Numbered from the stretch's first letter, positions 1 to 7,587 are shown. The stretch: 15,468 nucleotides of DNA from an uncultured Atopobium sp. (GCA_916720465.1 CAKARF010000015.1:1-15468); one strand, 5' to 3'. A program made the numbers and translations. The notes: a model not told the origin generated them from the sequence alone.

Positions 1-410
1 CGAACCTCAAGAGACTCACCGCAGCAAGAAATAGGAACGATGTTATGAGCCATCAGTGCCTTTGCCTTGCGGTTAATGTCCTCGTCGGTCTCACCAAAGT
101 AGCCACGACGCTCAGAGTGACCAATGATGCAGTAAGTTGCACCAACAGAAGTCAGCATTGCTGGAGAAGTCTCACCAGTAAATGCGCCAGACTCCTCCCA
201 GTACACATTCTGCGCAGAGAGAGCAACAGAAGAGTTGGCCTGGGTAAGAACCTCAGAGACACCCTTAAGGTCTACAAGAGGTGGAGCAATAACAACATCA
301 ACGTTTCCGGTACCGGAAGCAAGCTGATCGACAATTCCCTGAGCAAGCTCAACGCCCTCAGCGAAAGTCTCATTCATCTTCCAGTTACCTGCGATCATAC
401 GATTACGCAT
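1..410 (-). CDS. tpiA: Triosephosphate isomerase, 5' part (cut by window edge)
   Basis: Interconverts dihydroxyacetone phosphate and glyceraldehyde 3-phosphate in cytoplasmic glycolysis. The first 136 codons are visible; the rest runs off the left edge. The N-terminus MRNRMIAGNWKMN contains the family NWKMN motif with the catalytic Lys at about residue 11. GHSERR at residues 97-102 carries the electrophilic His98, followed by the GETDE segment. The catalytic Glu of the C-terminal half lies outside the window. I chose the ATG at 410 because it gives the typical length before AGNWKMN; an alternative ATG lies at 398. With the 410 start the gene overlaps the pgk stop codon by 8 nt, so it is probably translationally coupled to pgk. 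Identity is secure; only completeness is unknown. Confidence 0.95.
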   Translation of the reverse strand, partial: MRNRMIAGNWKMNETFAEGVELAQGIVDQLASGTGNVDVVIAPPLVDLKGVSEVLTQANSSVALSAQNVYWEESGAFTGETSPAMLTSVGATYCIIGHSERRGYFGETDEDINRKAKALMAHNIVPISCCGESLEV

Positions 411-1593
411 CGAGAAGCGCCTCCACTCCTGGAAGAGCCTTACCCTCAACGAGCTCCATGGAAGCGCCGCCGCCAGTGGAAATCCAGCTCATCTTGTCAG
501 CAAGGTGGAACTTGTTAACTGCTGCAACAGAATCGCCGCCACCAATGATGGAGGTGCAATCGGCATCTGCAACAGCACGAGCAATAGCCTCGGTGCCCTT
601 TGCAAACTGGTCAAACTCAAAGACGCCCATAGGACCATTCCAGAAGACGGTCTTTGCGCCCTTGATTGCCTCGGAATAAAGCTCAACAGTCTTAGGACCA
701 ATGTCCATACCCATGCGATCTGCAGGGATCTGGTCAGAAGGAACTACCTCACCAACAGCGTCCTCACCAAAGTGATCGGTAACAACGTTGTCAACAGGAA
801 GCAGAATCTTAACGCCCTTCTCCTCTGCCTTCTTGAGCATCTCACCTGCGCGCTCAATCCAGTCTGGCTCCTGAAGAGAAGTACCAACGGTATAACCCTT
901 TGCCAGGAAGAAGGTATATGCCATACCGCCACCGATGATAAGGGTATCAGCGGAATCGATAAGGTGATCAAGAACACCAATCTTAGAAGAAACCTTGGAG
1001 CCACCAACAATAGCTACAAGTGGACGCTCTGGGTTAGAGAAGATAGAGGTAAGAGTGTCAACCTCTTTCTCAAGCAGGAAGCCAGCATATGCAGGAAGGT
1101 AAGCTGCTGGTCCAACAACAGAGCCCTGTGCACGGTGAGCAGTACCAAAGGCATCAAGAACAAAGATGTCACCATAAGATGCAAGGGTCTTTGCAATCTC
1201 TGGATCGTTCTTCTTCTCGCGCTTGTCAAAACGGACGTTCTCAAGAACAAGAACCTCGCCGTCCTTGAGTGCGTCTACAGCCTCACGGGCCTTCTCGCCA
1301 TAGGTGTCCTCAACAAACTTAACCTCGTGACCAAGAAGCTCAGCAAGCTTCTCTGCAGCTGGGCGCAGGGAAAGCTCTGGCTGGAAGCCGGTGCCATCTG
1401 GACGGCCAAGGTGGCTCATCAGGATGACCTTTGCATTGTGGTCGAGAAGATACTGGATGGTTGGAAGTGCAGCGCGAACGCGGGTGTCGTCAGTAACAAC
1501 GCCGTCCTTCAGAGGCACATTGAAGTCAACGCGCATAAGTACGCGCTTACCATCAACATCTGCATCGCGGACAGTCTTCTTTGTAAAAGCCAT
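403..1593 (-). CDS. pgk: Phosphoglycerate kinase
   Basis: Cytoplasmic glycolytic enzyme that transfers phosphate from 1,3-bisphosphoglycerate to ADP. The 396-residue length is normal for bacterial Pgk. Visible motifs are RVDFNVP (21-27), SHLGRP (60-65), the GGSKVSSKI segment near the domain hinge, GPMGVFE, the nucleotide-binding GGGDS loop (351-355) and STGGGASMEL (372-381). The ATG at 1593 is preceded by a good Shine-Dalgarno, AAAGGAG then TGAC. It lies downstream of gap, separated by 88 nt that hold a terminator-like hairpin, and it overlaps tpiA at its 3' end. Because the hairpin ends only about 30 nt before the start codon, expression probably depends on read-through from gap unless a promoter overlaps the hairpin. 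Confidence 0.97.
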   Translation of the reverse strand: MAFTKKTVRDADVDGKRVLMRVDFNVPLKDGVVTDDTRVRAALPTIQYLLDHNAKVILMSHLGRPDGTGFQPELSLRPAAEKLAELLGHEVKFVEDTYGEKAREAVDALKDGEVLVLENVRFDKREKKNDPEIAKTLASYGDIFVLDAFGTAHRAQGSVVGPAAYLPAYAGFLLEKEVDTLTSIFSNPERPLVAIVGGSKVSSKIGVLDHLIDSADTLIIGGGMAYTFFLAKGYTVGTSLQEPDWIERAGEMLKKAEEKGVKILLPVDNVVTDHFGEDAVGEVVPSDQIPADRMGMDIGPKTVELYSEAIKGAKTVFWNGPMGVFEFDQFAKGTEAIARAVADADCTSIIGGGDSVAAVNKFHLADKMSWISTGGGASMELVEGKALPGVEALLDA

Positions 1594-1614
1594 GTCACTC
1601 CTTTAAATACGTTT

Positions 1615-1659
1615 CCAACAAAAGAAGGCGCGATCGCGGCAGATGCTGCGACCGCGCCT
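1615..1659 (-). terminator. Rho-independent terminator or attenuator between gap and pgk
   Basis: On the minus strand AGGCGCGGTCGC pairs with GCGATCGCGCCT (arms at 1648-1659 and 1626-1637), a 12-bp stem with one G-T wobble and a 10-nt loop. The T-rich run TTCTTTTGTT follows. It lies 23 nt past the gap stop codon and just ahead of the pgk ribosome binding site. It could be a leaky terminator that lowers pgk-tpiA expression relative to gap, or a stem that protects the 3' end of the gap mRNA. Confidence 0.75.
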
Positions 1660-1681
1660 AAGGCGTCTATGTAGTTAGAGC

Positions 1682-2707
1682 TTAAGCAACGAACTTCTCG
1701 AAGTACTTGATGGTGCGGACCATCTGAGAAGTGTAGGAGTTCTCGTTGTCGTACCAAGAGGTGACCTGAACAAGAGTGGTGCCATCGCCAAGGTCAGAGC
1801 ACATGGTCTGAGTTGCGTCGAAGATGGAGCCGTGGGTCTCGCCGACGATGTCGCGAGAAACAATGTCATCCTCGTTGTAACCAAAGGTCTCTGGGATGGT
1901 CTCTGCATATGCCTTCATTGCAGCGTTGACCTCGTCAACGGTGACCTTCTTGTCAACAACAGCATAGAGGTTGGTGAGGGAGCCAGTTGGCGTAGGAACG
2001 CGCTGAGCAGCACCAATGAGCTTGCCGTTGAGCTCAGGAAGAACAAGGCCAATAGCCTTTGCAGCACCGGTGGAGTTAGGAACGATGTTCTCTGCACCAG
2101 CACGGGAACGACGGAAGTTACCCTTGCGCTGTGGGCCGTCGAGGATCATCTGGTCACCAGTGTATGCGTGAATGGTGGTCATGATACCGGACTTGATAGT
2201 TGCGAAATCGTTAAGACCCTTTGCCATAGGAGCAAGGCAGTTGGTGGTGCAGGAAGCTGCGGAGATGATGTTGTCATCTGCAGTGAGGGTCTCATGGTTA
2301 ACGTTGAAGACAATGGTTGGGAGGTCATTGCCTGCAGGAGCAGAAATGACAACCTTCTTAGCACCAGCGTTGATGTGAGCCTGTGCCTTGTCCTTAGAAG
2401 TGTAGAAACCGGTGCACTCAAGAACAACGTCAACGTTAAGATCGCCCCAAGGCAGGTTGTTAGCGTCTGCCTCCTTGTAAATAACAATCTCGTGACCGTC
2501 AACGATGATGGAGTGGTCAGTTGCCTCTACCTTGTGATCGCGGGAATAGTTGCCCTGAGTAGAGTCATACTTCAGAAGATATGCAAGCATCTCTGGAGAA
2601 GTAAGGTCGTTGATTGCAACAATCTCGGAACCCTCGTGACCAAACATCTGCCTAAACGCAAGGCGACCAATGCGGCCAAAACCGTTAATAGCAACCTTTA
2701 CTGCCAT
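1682..2707 (-). CDS. gap: Glyceraldehyde-3-phosphate dehydrogenase (NAD-type)
   Basis: Oxidises and phosphorylates glyceraldehyde 3-phosphate to 1,3-bisphosphoglycerate in the cytoplasm. The product is 341 residues from the chosen start. The Rossmann motif INGFGRIGR is at residues 7-15, Asp34 in AINDLT fits NAD rather than NADP preference, the catalytic Cys153 is in SAASCTTNC, and the base His180 is in TTIHAYTGDQ. The frame is open to an ATG at 2758, but the ATG at 2707 begins with MAVKVAINGFGRIG as in the family and has AGGAG eight nt upstream, so I reject the longer form. It sits between whiA and pgk, the usual actinobacterial order. A candidate -10 and a palindrome lie in the 92-nt gap upstream. 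Confidence 0.97.
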   Translation of the reverse strand: MAVKVAINGFGRIGRLAFRQMFGHEGSEIVAINDLTSPEMLAYLLKYDSTQGNYSRDHKVEATDHSIIVDGHEIVIYKEADANNLPWGDLNVDVVLECTGFYTSKDKAQAHINAGAKKVVISAPAGNDLPTIVFNVNHETLTADDNIISAASCTTNCLAPMAKGLNDFATIKSGIMTTIHAYTGDQMILDGPQRKGNFRRSRAGAENIVPNSTGAAKAIGLVLPELNGKLIGAAQRVPTPTGSLTNLYAVVDKKVTVDEVNAAMKAYAETIPETFGYNEDDIVSRDIVGETHGSIFDATQTMCSDLGDGTTLVQVTSWYDNENSYTSQMVRTIKYFEKFVA

Positions 2708-2766
2708 ACGTAATGCTCCTTTCGGTGACCCAGAGCCATTCTCCGGATTCATTAACATTTAAACCG

Positions 2767-2782
2767 TACACCGTGTATTTTA
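2767..2782 (-). promoter_or_regulatory. Candidate gap promoter -10 with overlapping palindrome
   Basis: In the 92 nt between whiA and gap, the minus strand reads TAAAAT (2782-2777), a plausible -10, running directly into the perfect palindrome TACAC-G-GTGTA (2777-2767). The palindrome would cover the transcription start, a common position for an operator. I see no convincing -35 at 16-18 nt spacing, so the promoter call is weak. The palindrome itself is plain in the sequence. Confidence 0.3.
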
Positions 2783-2799
2783 CCGCACTCACCGATAAC

Positions 2800-3768
2800 T
2801 TATGCATCTTTTTCTAAATCCTGAACGATTTTTTCTAAACGAAGCAATCGGTGATACATGGCGGACTTGGATACGGGCGGTACAAACGACTCCCCCAGCG
2901 CTGATAATGACAGCTCAGGGTTATCTTTTCGTGCAAGACAAAAATCTCTGACCGCTGGCGGCAGAGCTCTAAGTCCAACGAGTTTCTCGACCTTTTCTAT
3001 GAGCGCTAACTGGTCTGCCGCTGCATTTGAAGACCGCGTTTGATTAGCCATCTCTGCGTTGACAACTCGGTTGACGTTGTTGCGATAATGCTTTTGCACA
3101 CGCGTAAACGCAATAGCGCGCGCCATGGTGGGCGCACCAATCTCACGCAAAAACTTGATGATGTCGTCAGAACTCTTAAGGTAAACGGCATAAATTTCTC
3201 TGGTGCGCATGAGCGCATTGGTATGGCGATTACGATGGTTAAGGCGTGCCTTAACGCCAATGGATCCCATAAGTTTTACCAGCTCAGTGGCAAATCTTTC
3301 TCCCGAGACAGCAATCTCTAGGTGAAAATCTTTTAAGGGATCAGCCAAAAATCCGCCCGCCATAAACGCTCCACGCAAAAAAGCACGCTGCGCCTGCTTG
3401 GTGCGGATAATACTCTTTGGAATGCCGCTTACCAGGCCTTCTCCCGGTATGTAAATGCCAAGAGCGGAAAGCGCTTCTGCAAGCGAATCCTGATTGGAAA
3501 TCTCAAGCAAATAGTTGCGTTTCTTATGCATGATAGAGCGGCGGTACTCAACAGAAGTGCCCAGATCAAACAGACGGCGAGAAGAACTAATAACGGTACG
3601 GGCAACCGTGCCTGTCTCGGTAACAATGCGAACGGCAAATTTGCCAGGGCCGTGCATAGACAACGTTCCGGAAACACGAATAAGCGCAGAAAGCTGTGCT
3701 AATTCACACTCCGTCTGAAGTTCTGGTACGCTGACCAGCTCATTTTTTACCAGGGCTGTATAGGACAT
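2800..3768 (-). CDS. whiA: DNA-binding protein WhiA
   Basis: WhiA proteins combine an N-terminal domain related to LAGLIDADG homing endonucleases with a C-terminal helix-turn-helix. They act as sporulation-septation regulators in Streptomyces and have cell-division roles elsewhere. Here, 322 residues begin MSYTALVKNEL, as is typical. The RVSGTL (31-36) and RGAFMAGGFLADP (132-144) segments match the endonuclease-like domain. The region around residues 233-253 matches the conserved linker, and the C-terminal HTH (about 286-314) contains PPVSKSAMYHRLLRLEKI. The start at 3768 has no strong Shine-Dalgarno, and the gene follows rapZ by only 13 nt, so translational coupling is likely. The yvcK gene usually found between rapZ and whiA is missing. 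Confidence 0.95.
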   Translation of the reverse strand: MSYTALVKNELVSVPELQTECELAQLSALIRVSGTLSMHGPGKFAVRIVTETGTVARTVISSSRRLFDLGTSVEYRRSIMHKKRNYLLEISNQDSLAEALSALGIYIPGEGLVSGIPKSIIRTKQAQRAFLRGAFMAGGFLADPLKDFHLEIAVSGERFATELVKLMGSIGVKARLNHRNRHTNALMRTREIYAVYLKSSDDIIKFLREIGAPTMARAIAFTRVQKHYRNNVNRVVNAEMANQTRSSNAAADQLALIEKVEKLVGLRALPPAVRDFCLARKDNPELSLSALGESFVPPVSKSAMYHRLLRLEKIVQDLEKDA

Positions 3769-3781
3769 GGCAGACTAACTT

Positions 3782-4699
3782 CTACTCAGCCTGCTGAGAC
3801 TTCTTTTGAGCCGCGTCAAGATCGCGATGGAACAGCGTTACGCGATATCCCTGGCTGGTAAGGTGCTCTGCAGTAGCATGTGCGATTGCAACGCTTCTAT
3901 GCTGGCCGCCTGTGCAACCTACCGCAATAGAGAGCAAGCTCTTGCCTTCCTGCACATAGCCAGGCATAACCACATCAAGCAGCTCAAACCAAGATTTAAG
4001 GAATTTCTTGGTAGTGCCATGCGTAAGGACAAACTGAGCTACTGGCTCATCAAGACCAGTAAGTGGCCTGAGCTCTGGATCATAGTAAGGATTGGGAAGG
4101 AAGCGCACGTCAATCATAAGGTCAGCCTCAACGGGCAAACCGTTTTTGAAGCCAAAGGAGAACACACTGACATCCATGAGCTGCTGTTCAGCAAGTTCTG
4201 AAAATGCGCGACGAAGGCGACTCTTTAACGTATTAGTACGCATGGACGAGGTGTCTAGGACCACATCTGCCAGCGCTTTTATGTCTTGAAGCTGTGAGCG
4301 TTCCTTAGAAATTGCAGATGAGAGATTTTCTCCCTCCTGCGCCAAAGGATGACGCCGGCGATTCTCGCTATAGCGACGCATAAGTACTTCGTCTGAAGAG
4401 TCCAGGTAAACAATCTTGTAGGTAAGCTCGTGATCTGCAAGTGACTTCAGCGCTTCAGAAATGTCATCAAAAAGACCTTGCGAGCGCAAATCACAGGTAA
4501 CTGCCAAGTGGCGGCCAACGCCCGTGTTAATGCCTACAAGGTTAGAAAGCTGCAAAATAAGAGCTGGTGGCAGGTTATCAATGCAGAAATAACCCATGTC
4601 CTCAAACACATGAAGCGCCTGCGTGCGACCCGATCCAGACATACCCGTAATAATGACAATGTCGGGAATAACTGAAGGTGTAGGATCGTTTTTCTTCAC
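3782..4699 (-). CDS. rapZ: RapZ/YvcJ family nucleotide-binding protein
   Basis: P-loop protein of the RapZ (YvcJ) family. In E. coli RapZ binds glucosamine-6-phosphate and steers decay of the GlmZ small RNA, controlling GlmS; the role in actinobacteria is less clear. The 305 residues show the P-loop GMSGSGRT (19-26), with Arg where many P-loops have Lys, a substitution common in actinobacterial homologues. ENRRRHPL (112-119), SFGFKNGLP (181-189), DVRFLPNPYY (197-206) and GCTGGQHRSV (261-270) all match the family. The start is GTG at 4699, preceded by AAGGAG at a good distance. It lies 46 nt downstream of nanE with no hairpin between, so sialic-acid transcripts may continue into it. Confidence 0.93.
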   Translation of the reverse strand: MKKNDPTPSVIPDIVIITGMSGSGRTQALHVFEDMGYFCIDNLPPALILQLSNLVGINTGVGRHLAVTCDLRSQGLFDDISEALKSLADHELTYKIVYLDSSDEVLMRRYSENRRRHPLAQEGENLSSAISKERSQLQDIKALADVVLDTSSMRTNTLKSRLRRAFSELAEQQLMDVSVFSFGFKNGLPVEADLMIDVRFLPNPYYDPELRPLTGLDEPVAQFVLTHGTTKKFLKSWFELLDVVMPGYVQEGKSLLSIAVGCTGGQHRSVAIAHATAEHLTSQGYRVTLFHRDLDAAQKKSQQAE

Positions 4700-4745
4700 A
4701 GGCGCTCCTTAAATACGTGACGAGAAAACCTTACCGCTCCAAGCG

Positions 4746-5435
4746 TTAATCCTCAAGTGCTGCTGCAAACCAAGAGGTAATTGAAGTTGGATGCGTAATG
4801 GCAGTACCTGAAACAACTGCCCAAGCGCCTGCATCAAGAGCATCTTTTGCGTCTTGTGGCGTATGGACATGACCTTCGCAAATAATGGCAATACCTGGGA
4901 ACTCAGTAGTTGCTTCCTTAAGAAGAGCAATGTCAGGGCCATCATCAAGCGTTGTATCAATAGCAGCCTTGTTGTGAGAGAGCGTGGTTGAAACAAGGTC
5001 ACAACCAGCGGCAACAGCACGACGGATATCATCCATAGTCATGCAGTCAGCCATAATCAGCACGTCAGACTCTGCGCGGAGCGCCGCAACGGTCTCTTCA
5101 AAAGTTCTACCATCTGGCCTTGGGCGGTCTGTTGCATCTAGGGCAACAACGTCTGCACCTGCGTGAATACAAGCACGCGCATGACGAAGCGTGGGAGTAA
5201 TGTAAACGCCTTCATGACCCTCTTTCCAAAGGCCAATAACAGGAATTTCAACCCTACCCTTAATAGCAGAAATATCAGACAAGCCCTGGCACCTAATAGC
5301 TGCGGCGCCACCAAGCTCACAAGCGCGTGCAATCTGAGCCATGGTCTCTGGATGCCTCATAGGCTCACCAGGATACGCCTGGACGCTAACGATGAGTTTT
5401 CCTTTAAGTGACTCAACAAGCTTTGAGTGTGCCAC
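4746..5435 (-). CDS. nanE: N-acetylmannosamine-6-phosphate 2-epimerase
   Basis: Converts ManNAc-6-P to GlcNAc-6-P, the last step special to sialic acid breakdown. It is a 229-residue TIM-barrel protein matching NanE throughout: LIVSVQA (14-20), GGAAAIRCQG (42-51) with Arg48, IGLWK (67-71) with the catalytic-position Lys71, VALDATDRPRPDG (97-109), MAD (128-130) with Asp130, and ICEG (185-188) with the catalytic-position Glu187. The near-invariant Arg of the C-terminal ITRP motif is His here (AITHP, His215). The start codon is GTG at 5435 with AAGGAG six nt upstream of the spacer end. It is separated from the ROK kinase by 106 nt that may hold its own control region, and it precedes rapZ by 46 nt. 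Confidence 0.93.
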   Translation of the reverse strand: MAHSKLVESLKGKLIVSVQAYPGEPMRHPETMAQIARACELGGAAAIRCQGLSDISAIKGRVEIPVIGLWKEGHEGVYITPTLRHARACIHAGADVVALDATDRPRPDGRTFEETVAALRAESDVLIMADCMTMDDIRRAVAAGCDLVSTTLSHNKAAIDTTLDDGPDIALLKEATTEFPGIAIICEGHVHTPQDAKDALDAGAWAVVSGTAITHPTSITSWFAAALED

Positions 5436-5541
5436 GGTATTCTCCTTACCAGAATGTACGTACGTTAAAGGTATGTGTCTTTGCGGCGTGCTTGATCAGC
5501 AAGTCAAGTCAGCAAACTATTAGTGACTTGGCGCTTCTTGC
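5436..5541 (-). promoter_or_regulatory. Intergenic region before nanE with small repeats
   Basis: The 106 nt between the ROK kinase and nanE contain a CTTGA/TCAAG inverted repeat (5491-5508), two copies of TCAGCAA on the + strand (5496-5502 and 5509-5515) and the self-complementary ACGTACGT near 5457-5464. No terminator is visible and I cannot fit a convincing -35/-10 pair. These could be operator half-sites or chance. A good ribosome binding site for nanE ends the region. Confidence 0.25.
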
Positions 5542-6531
5542 CTAAAGACGCGTCTCTAAATAGCCAGGTAAAACAAGGTTTTCTGCAGCGCCAATAAGAG
5601 GGGCTTCTCCACCAAGCGTGCCCTTCACAATAGGCGTTGCCTGAACAGGAGGCATGGCCTGCAGCTTAAATGCAGCTTCAAGTGCCTCGTGCCAGTACTT
5701 GCCGCACTCTGCAACGGAGCCCGACAGGATGATGACGGAAGGGTCAAGCATGTTGCACATACTGCCCAAAACCTCACCAAGTGCGCGACCTGAGCGCTCC
5801 TCTGCAGCCTGAGCGATCTTCTCGCCAGCAAGAGCCCTGCGGTCAATCTCTGCACCATCAAGAGCAGAGCCATCTTCAAGCGTATCGGAGCCTCCAAGAC
5901 GGACGTACTCGCGGATAATGCCAGGACCTGCAGAAACAGGCTCGAGGTGAGAAGTTCCACCACAAGGGCAGTCAACGCCGGCTGCTGCTGGAGTTGCAAC
6001 GTGACCAATGTGGCCAGCCTCGTCATGAGCACCCAGCATCAAGATGCCGTGGTTCACAAAGGCGCCACCAATACCCGTACCAACCGCTACGGTAAGAACG
6101 CTATCTTTGCCGTGACCAGCGCCGTGACGAGCCTCGCCCAGAGCGTGAGCGTGAACGTCATTAAGGACGCTGCAGGGAAGGTCAAACTCGCTGGTAACTG
6201 CTGAGCCAAGAGCAGTTCCGCCCCAGCCTGGCATAAGCTCGTTTGCGTAGGTGATGTCTCCGGTGCGAGGGTCAACAACACCAGCAGAAGAAATGCCCAC
6301 ACCAGAGATGGTAAAGCCCAGCTCTTCTGCGCGAGCAAGAGCCTCCCTAATTGCCTGCAGAACGGTGGCAAGAACTTGCTTGCCACCCTCTTTTGCGTTG
6401 GTAGGAACCTTCTTTACGGACTGAACGTTTGGAGCGTCGGTGCCGTTAAGGGTAACTATGCCACAGGCGATTTTTGTGCCGCCAATATCAACGGCGCAAA
6501 CATGTGTTGGAGAAACAAACTTAGAGTCCAT
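5542..6531 (-). CDS. nanK: ROK-family sugar kinase, probable N-acetylmannosamine kinase
   Basis: ROK-family kinase, 329 residues; by context it should phosphorylate ManNAc to ManNAc-6-P for NanE. The ATP-binding DIGGTK is at 15-20, the catalytic Asp125 sits in LNDVHAHA, and GTGIGG (151-156) and EAGHIGH (171-177) follow. The zinc site reads CPCGGTSHLE (188-197): its third Cys is replaced by His195, a variant I recall in other actinobacterial ROK proteins. There is no N-terminal helix-turn-helix, so this is an enzyme rather than a ROK repressor. The start ATG at 6531 has AGGGG upstream, and the gene follows the aldolase by 15 nt. The family cannot be separated from glucokinase or GlcNAc kinase by motifs alone; the symbol rests on the neighbouring nanE and lyase. 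Confidence 0.75.
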   Translation of the reverse strand: MDSKFVSPTHVCAVDIGGTKIACGIVTLNGTDAPNVQSVKKVPTNAKEGGKQVLATVLQAIREALARAEELGFTISGVGISSAGVVDPRTGDITYANELMPGWGGTALGSAVTSEFDLPCSVLNDVHAHALGEARHGAGHGKDSVLTVAVGTGIGGAFVNHGILMLGAHDEAGHIGHVATPAAAGVDCPCGGTSHLEPVSAGPGIIREYVRLGGSDTLEDGSALDGAEIDRRALAGEKIAQAAEERSGRALGEVLGSMCNMLDPSVIILSGSVAECGKYWHEALEAAFKLQAMPPVQATPIVKGTLGGEAPLIGAAENLVLPGYLETRL

Positions 6532-6546
6532 GATGTCCCCTCTTGT

Positions 6547-7470
6547 TTAAAGAAGGTCGTTTGCAATAAGAACCTGCTTGATTGCCTCACGGTTCTGGCC
6601 ATCAAGTGGCTTAACAGGACGAGGCATCTGGTCAGAATCAAAGATGCCCATGAGATTAAGTGCGCACTTGAATGCGCCAACGCCAGCACCATAGCCCTGA
6701 ACACCTGAAGTGACATCAAAGATGTGGGAAATCTCGTTGAGTCGGTCCTGCTCACGCTTGACCTCTGCCCAGTTACCCTCCTGAGCTGCCTTCCACATGC
6801 GGACGTAGCCCTCTGGTTCAACATTAGCAAGACCAGGGACAGAACCGTCTGCGCCAGAAAGAAGAGCGCCGTCAACAACAATCTCGTGACCAGTCAGAAG
6901 GGTCAGAGGGTGACCGTTCTTCTCGTTCTCCTGAACAAGATACCTGAAGGAAACGTCATCGCCAGAAGAGTCCTTAACGCCTGCAAGAACACCCTCTGCG
7001 CCCAGACGAGCAAGCATCTTCCAAGAAAGCTTGGTGTGCACGCAGACAGGAATATCGTACGCAAACAGAGGTGCGTCCAGCTCCTGGTGAAGGATGCGGA
7101 AGTGCTCCTCAATATCAGCTGGGCCACCAAGTGCGTAAAAAGGAGCGGTTGCTACAAGTGCATCTGCACCCAGTGCGAGGGCACGGCGACCATGCTCCAG
7201 GACGCGCTCGGTCTCGGTATCAATGATGCCCACAAGGACCGGAACGCGGTGGTCAACAATGCGGACAGCCTCGCGAACAATCTGATCACGACGCTCATCA
7301 GTTGCAAAGACAACCTCGCCAGAAGAGCCAAGGAAGAACAGGCCGTCTACGCCAGCCTCAATGAGACGGTTAATGGAGCGCTCAAACGACACAACATCAA
7401 GCTGATGGTCTGGGGTATCTGGGGTTACAACTGGTGGAACAACACCGCTAAATGGTACGTTACTGGACAT
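6547..7470 (-). CDS. nanA: DHDPS/N-acetylneuraminate lyase family aldolase
   Basis: Class I aldolase of the DHDPS/NAL superfamily, 307 residues, most likely splitting N-acetylneuraminate into ManNAc and pyruvate. The pyruvate-binding GSSGE is at 48-52, APFY at 109-112, the catalytic Tyr138 lies in YDIP, and the Schiff-base Lys166 in GVKDSSGD. Lys and Tyr are spaced 28 residues apart, as in the family. The substrate loop reads TGHEIVV (193-199) where E. coli NanA has GYDE, so the Asp that contacts sialic acid appears to be His. The substrate could therefore be another 2-keto sugar acid. The start ATG at 7470 has AAAGGAT upstream. The symbol relies on adjacency to the ROK kinase and nanE and is given with caution. 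Confidence 0.7.
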   Translation of the reverse strand: MSSNVPFSGVVPPVVTPDTPDHQLDVVSFERSINRLIEAGVDGLFFLGSSGEVVFATDERRDQIVREAVRIVDHRVPVLVGIIDTETERVLEHGRRALALGADALVATAPFYALGGPADIEEHFRILHQELDAPLFAYDIPVCVHTKLSWKMLARLGAEGVLAGVKDSSGDDVSFRYLVQENEKNGHPLTLLTGHEIVVDGALLSGADGSVPGLANVEPEGYVRMWKAAQEGNWAEVKREQDRLNEISHIFDVTSGVQGYGAGVGAFKCALNLMGIFDSDQMPRPVKPLDGQNREAIKQVLIANDLL

Positions 7471-7587
7471 GCTTTATCCTTTCACACGTTGGAAAATCCA
7501 ACTGGTTTCATACAACAATGTACTGAAGTAGCCGACCAAAGCATTGATCAAAAGCAACTTCAAAGAACCTACGTAATTATAGTCCGC
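7471..7587 (-). promoter_or_regulatory. Candidate promoter region for the aldolase-kinase-nanE genes
   Basis: This 117-nt gap is the largest between genes of the catabolic cluster. On the minus strand it contains a perfect TATAAT (7581-7576) six nt after the esterase stop codon, but no good -35 at 16-18 nt. A second possibility further down is TTGGTC, an 18-nt spacer, then TTGTAT. The palindrome TTGATCAA lies between them. An internal promoter would let the nan genes be made apart from the transporter. Confidence 0.3.

Noticed and set aside
505..1674. 389-codon open frame on the + strand opposite pgk
   Set aside because: It is antisense to a certain pgk gene, its translation has no recognisable motif, and it arises from the biased codons of a highly expressed gene.
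2708..2758. Upstream ATG extension of gap by 17 codons
   Set aside because: The added residues are not seen in GapA proteins, and the ATG at 2707 has a good Shine-Dalgarno.
5496..7540. Shared TGATCAA motif upstream of nanE and of the aldolase as a common operator
   Set aside because: A seven-base match between two regions of about 110 nt is expected nearly by chance, and the flanks do not align.
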